From Methanospirillum stamsii (lineage in GTDB: Archaea > Halobacteriota > Methanomicrobia > Methanomicrobiales > Methanospirillaceae): 64,000 nt of DNA. Under the pieces are notes generated by a model. It was not told the DNA's origin. It ran no database searches and saw only the letters and a program-made list of their open reading frames with translations. Location: assembly GCF_046244385.1 (NCBI RefSeq), contig NZ_CP176366.1:1488001-1552000 (forward strand), written 5' to 3'. Position numbers and translations under genes: made by a program. This document shows, in pieces, positions 63,230 to 64,000 of this stretch (positions are counted from its first letter, which is position 1; the number at the start of each line of letters is the position of its first letter).

Positions 63230-64000
63230 GTGAGTCCGGACGAATACCGGGTGAAGATTGATGAAGCAGCGAAGTTCCTGTTCACCGCTTCAAACGACAC
63301 CCTGATTGAGTTTCTCTCCGCTATCTTTTCTCTCCCGCTTAACAAGGAGACCCTGCGTGTAGTGCCGATCTCAACTGAGTATATCACCCATAGTCCGGTG
63401 TATTCCCGTCACTACCCGGATATTGTACTTGAAGTTCGTGGATTATCTGATGAACACCCCCTCTTTCATGTCGAGATCCAGACCGGGTATGATTCAATGA
63501 TGGATGTGAGAATGGTAAAATACGGGTATCTCATCGGCGCATCACGTTCAGAGAACGGTTCCGATGATATCCGCGTCATTACCATCCCCCATCAGGTGGT
63601 CATCTATCTTGAGGAGCATAGCCGGATAACTGATACCCTGCAGGTAAAGATAGTGCTCCCGGACGGTTCTGATCTCCTGTATTCTGTGCCCGTGTTGAAA
63701 CTCTACCAATATCCTGTAGAGGTACTCGGGAAGATGGAGCTCTATCTCCTCCTGCCCCTGGTTCTGGTGAAGTATCGGAAGAGGTTCGAACTACTTGTTA
63801 ACAGAAAACATACTGGCAGGGAAGAGTTTGACCAGATTGTTGGGGAGATAATTCAAGATATTGAGACCATCATCTCCTTCTCCTCTGAGGCAGGGGAAGA
63901 AGGGAGGATGGATGAGGAGACAAAAGATATTATTCTCTCTACAACAATTGAGATGTACAGACAACTGCATCGAAAATACATCAAGGACGAGCGTGTTCAG
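63230..64000 (+). CDS. Nuclease-like protein of unknown family, N-terminal part (runs off the window)
   Basis: 257 codons, open to the last base. A start at GTG 63230 ('VSPDEYRVKIDEAAKFLFTA') is the most likely; the frame is open back to 63164 without ATG. The core 'YPDIVLEVRGLSDEH' and 'LFHVEIQTGYDSMMDVRM' give the D...E-x-Q pattern of PD-(D/E)XK nucleases, like the Rpn proteins, but the overall sequence is different from the triplicated genes. The C-terminus lies outside. Confidence 0.7.
   Translation, partial: MSPDEYRVKIDEAAKFLFTASNDTLIEFLSAIFSLPLNKETLRVVPISTEYITHSPVYSRHYPDIVLEVRGLSDEHPLFHVEIQTGYDSMMDVRMVKYGYLIGASRSENGSDDIRVITIPHQVVIYLEEHSRITDTLQVKIVLPDGSDLLYSVPVLKLYQYPVEVLGKMELYLLLPLVLVKYRKRFELLVNRKHTGREEFDQIVGEIIQDIETIISFSSEAGEEGRMDEETKDIILSTTIEMYRQLHRKYIKDERVQ

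Overview
The window comes from a methanogenic archaeon, most likely of the order Methanomicrobiales and probably Methanospirillum-like. The reasons are an archaeal SepF, an archaeal oligosaccharyltransferase AglB, an archaeal Sm-like protein next to ribosomal protein L37e, an archaeal ZPR1 protein and an MCT-1-like PUA protein, together with TATA-box promoters, short ATGA gene overlaps and the style of the accessory families (DUF1703-type ATPase-nucleases, Rpn-like nucleases, MNT/HEPN modules). The genus is an inference from memory; no search was run.

Layout. (1) 1-7.2 kb is housekeeping: the end of an aspartate kinase, purM, ZPR1/SepF/PUA on the minus strand, Sm-like protein, L37e, purF, a decayed HEPN gene, serA and a tRNA-Val(GAC). 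(2) 7.3-14.7 kb holds a lipoprotein substrate-binding protein and protein-glycosylation genes (manC-like, aglB, a polyprenol-phosphate glycosyltransferase-like protein), plus an acylphosphatase/coiled-coil protein. (3) 14.9-23.4 kb is a graveyard of selfish and toxin-antitoxin genes: a broken acylphosphatase paralogue, a DUF234-type ATPase, hicB with a frameshifted hicA, a roughly 0.9-kb duplication carrying coiled-coil nuclease-like genes and vapBC pieces, and an MNT gene whose HEPN partner is split by an insertion sequence with a 6-bp target duplication. (4) 23.6-50.9 kb is a large surface-polysaccharide island: rmlB, gmd, reductases, a Wzm/Wzt exporter, a cassette for GDP-D-glycero-alpha-D-manno-heptose (kinase, guanylyltransferase, isomerase, phosphatase, with a transaldolase beside them), a GtrA/GtrB/large-membrane-protein set, fcl, several glycosyltransferases and a radical-SAM protein. 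Its middle (about 31-49 kb) looks visibly AT-richer than the flanks. (5) 51.3-54.4 kb is a near-identical tandem triplication of an Rpn-family nuclease gene. (6) 54.6-63.2 kb holds pseB and pseC separated by an inverted MNT/HEPN pair, two DUF1703 ATPase-nucleases with a remnant of a third, a candidate toxin-antitoxin-like pair and a broken pseG. (7) A further nuclease-like gene of unknown family runs off the right end.

How it fits together. The island could make nucleotide-activated mannose, fucose-type deoxysugars, heptose and the early pseudaminic-acid intermediates, assemble them on a lipid carrier and export them through Wzm/Wzt, while AglB transfers glycans to protein. The most striking general pattern is that toxin-type genes (three HEPN, one HicA, two VapC) are all disrupted, while the antitoxin-type partner (two MNT, HicB, one VapB) usually stays open.
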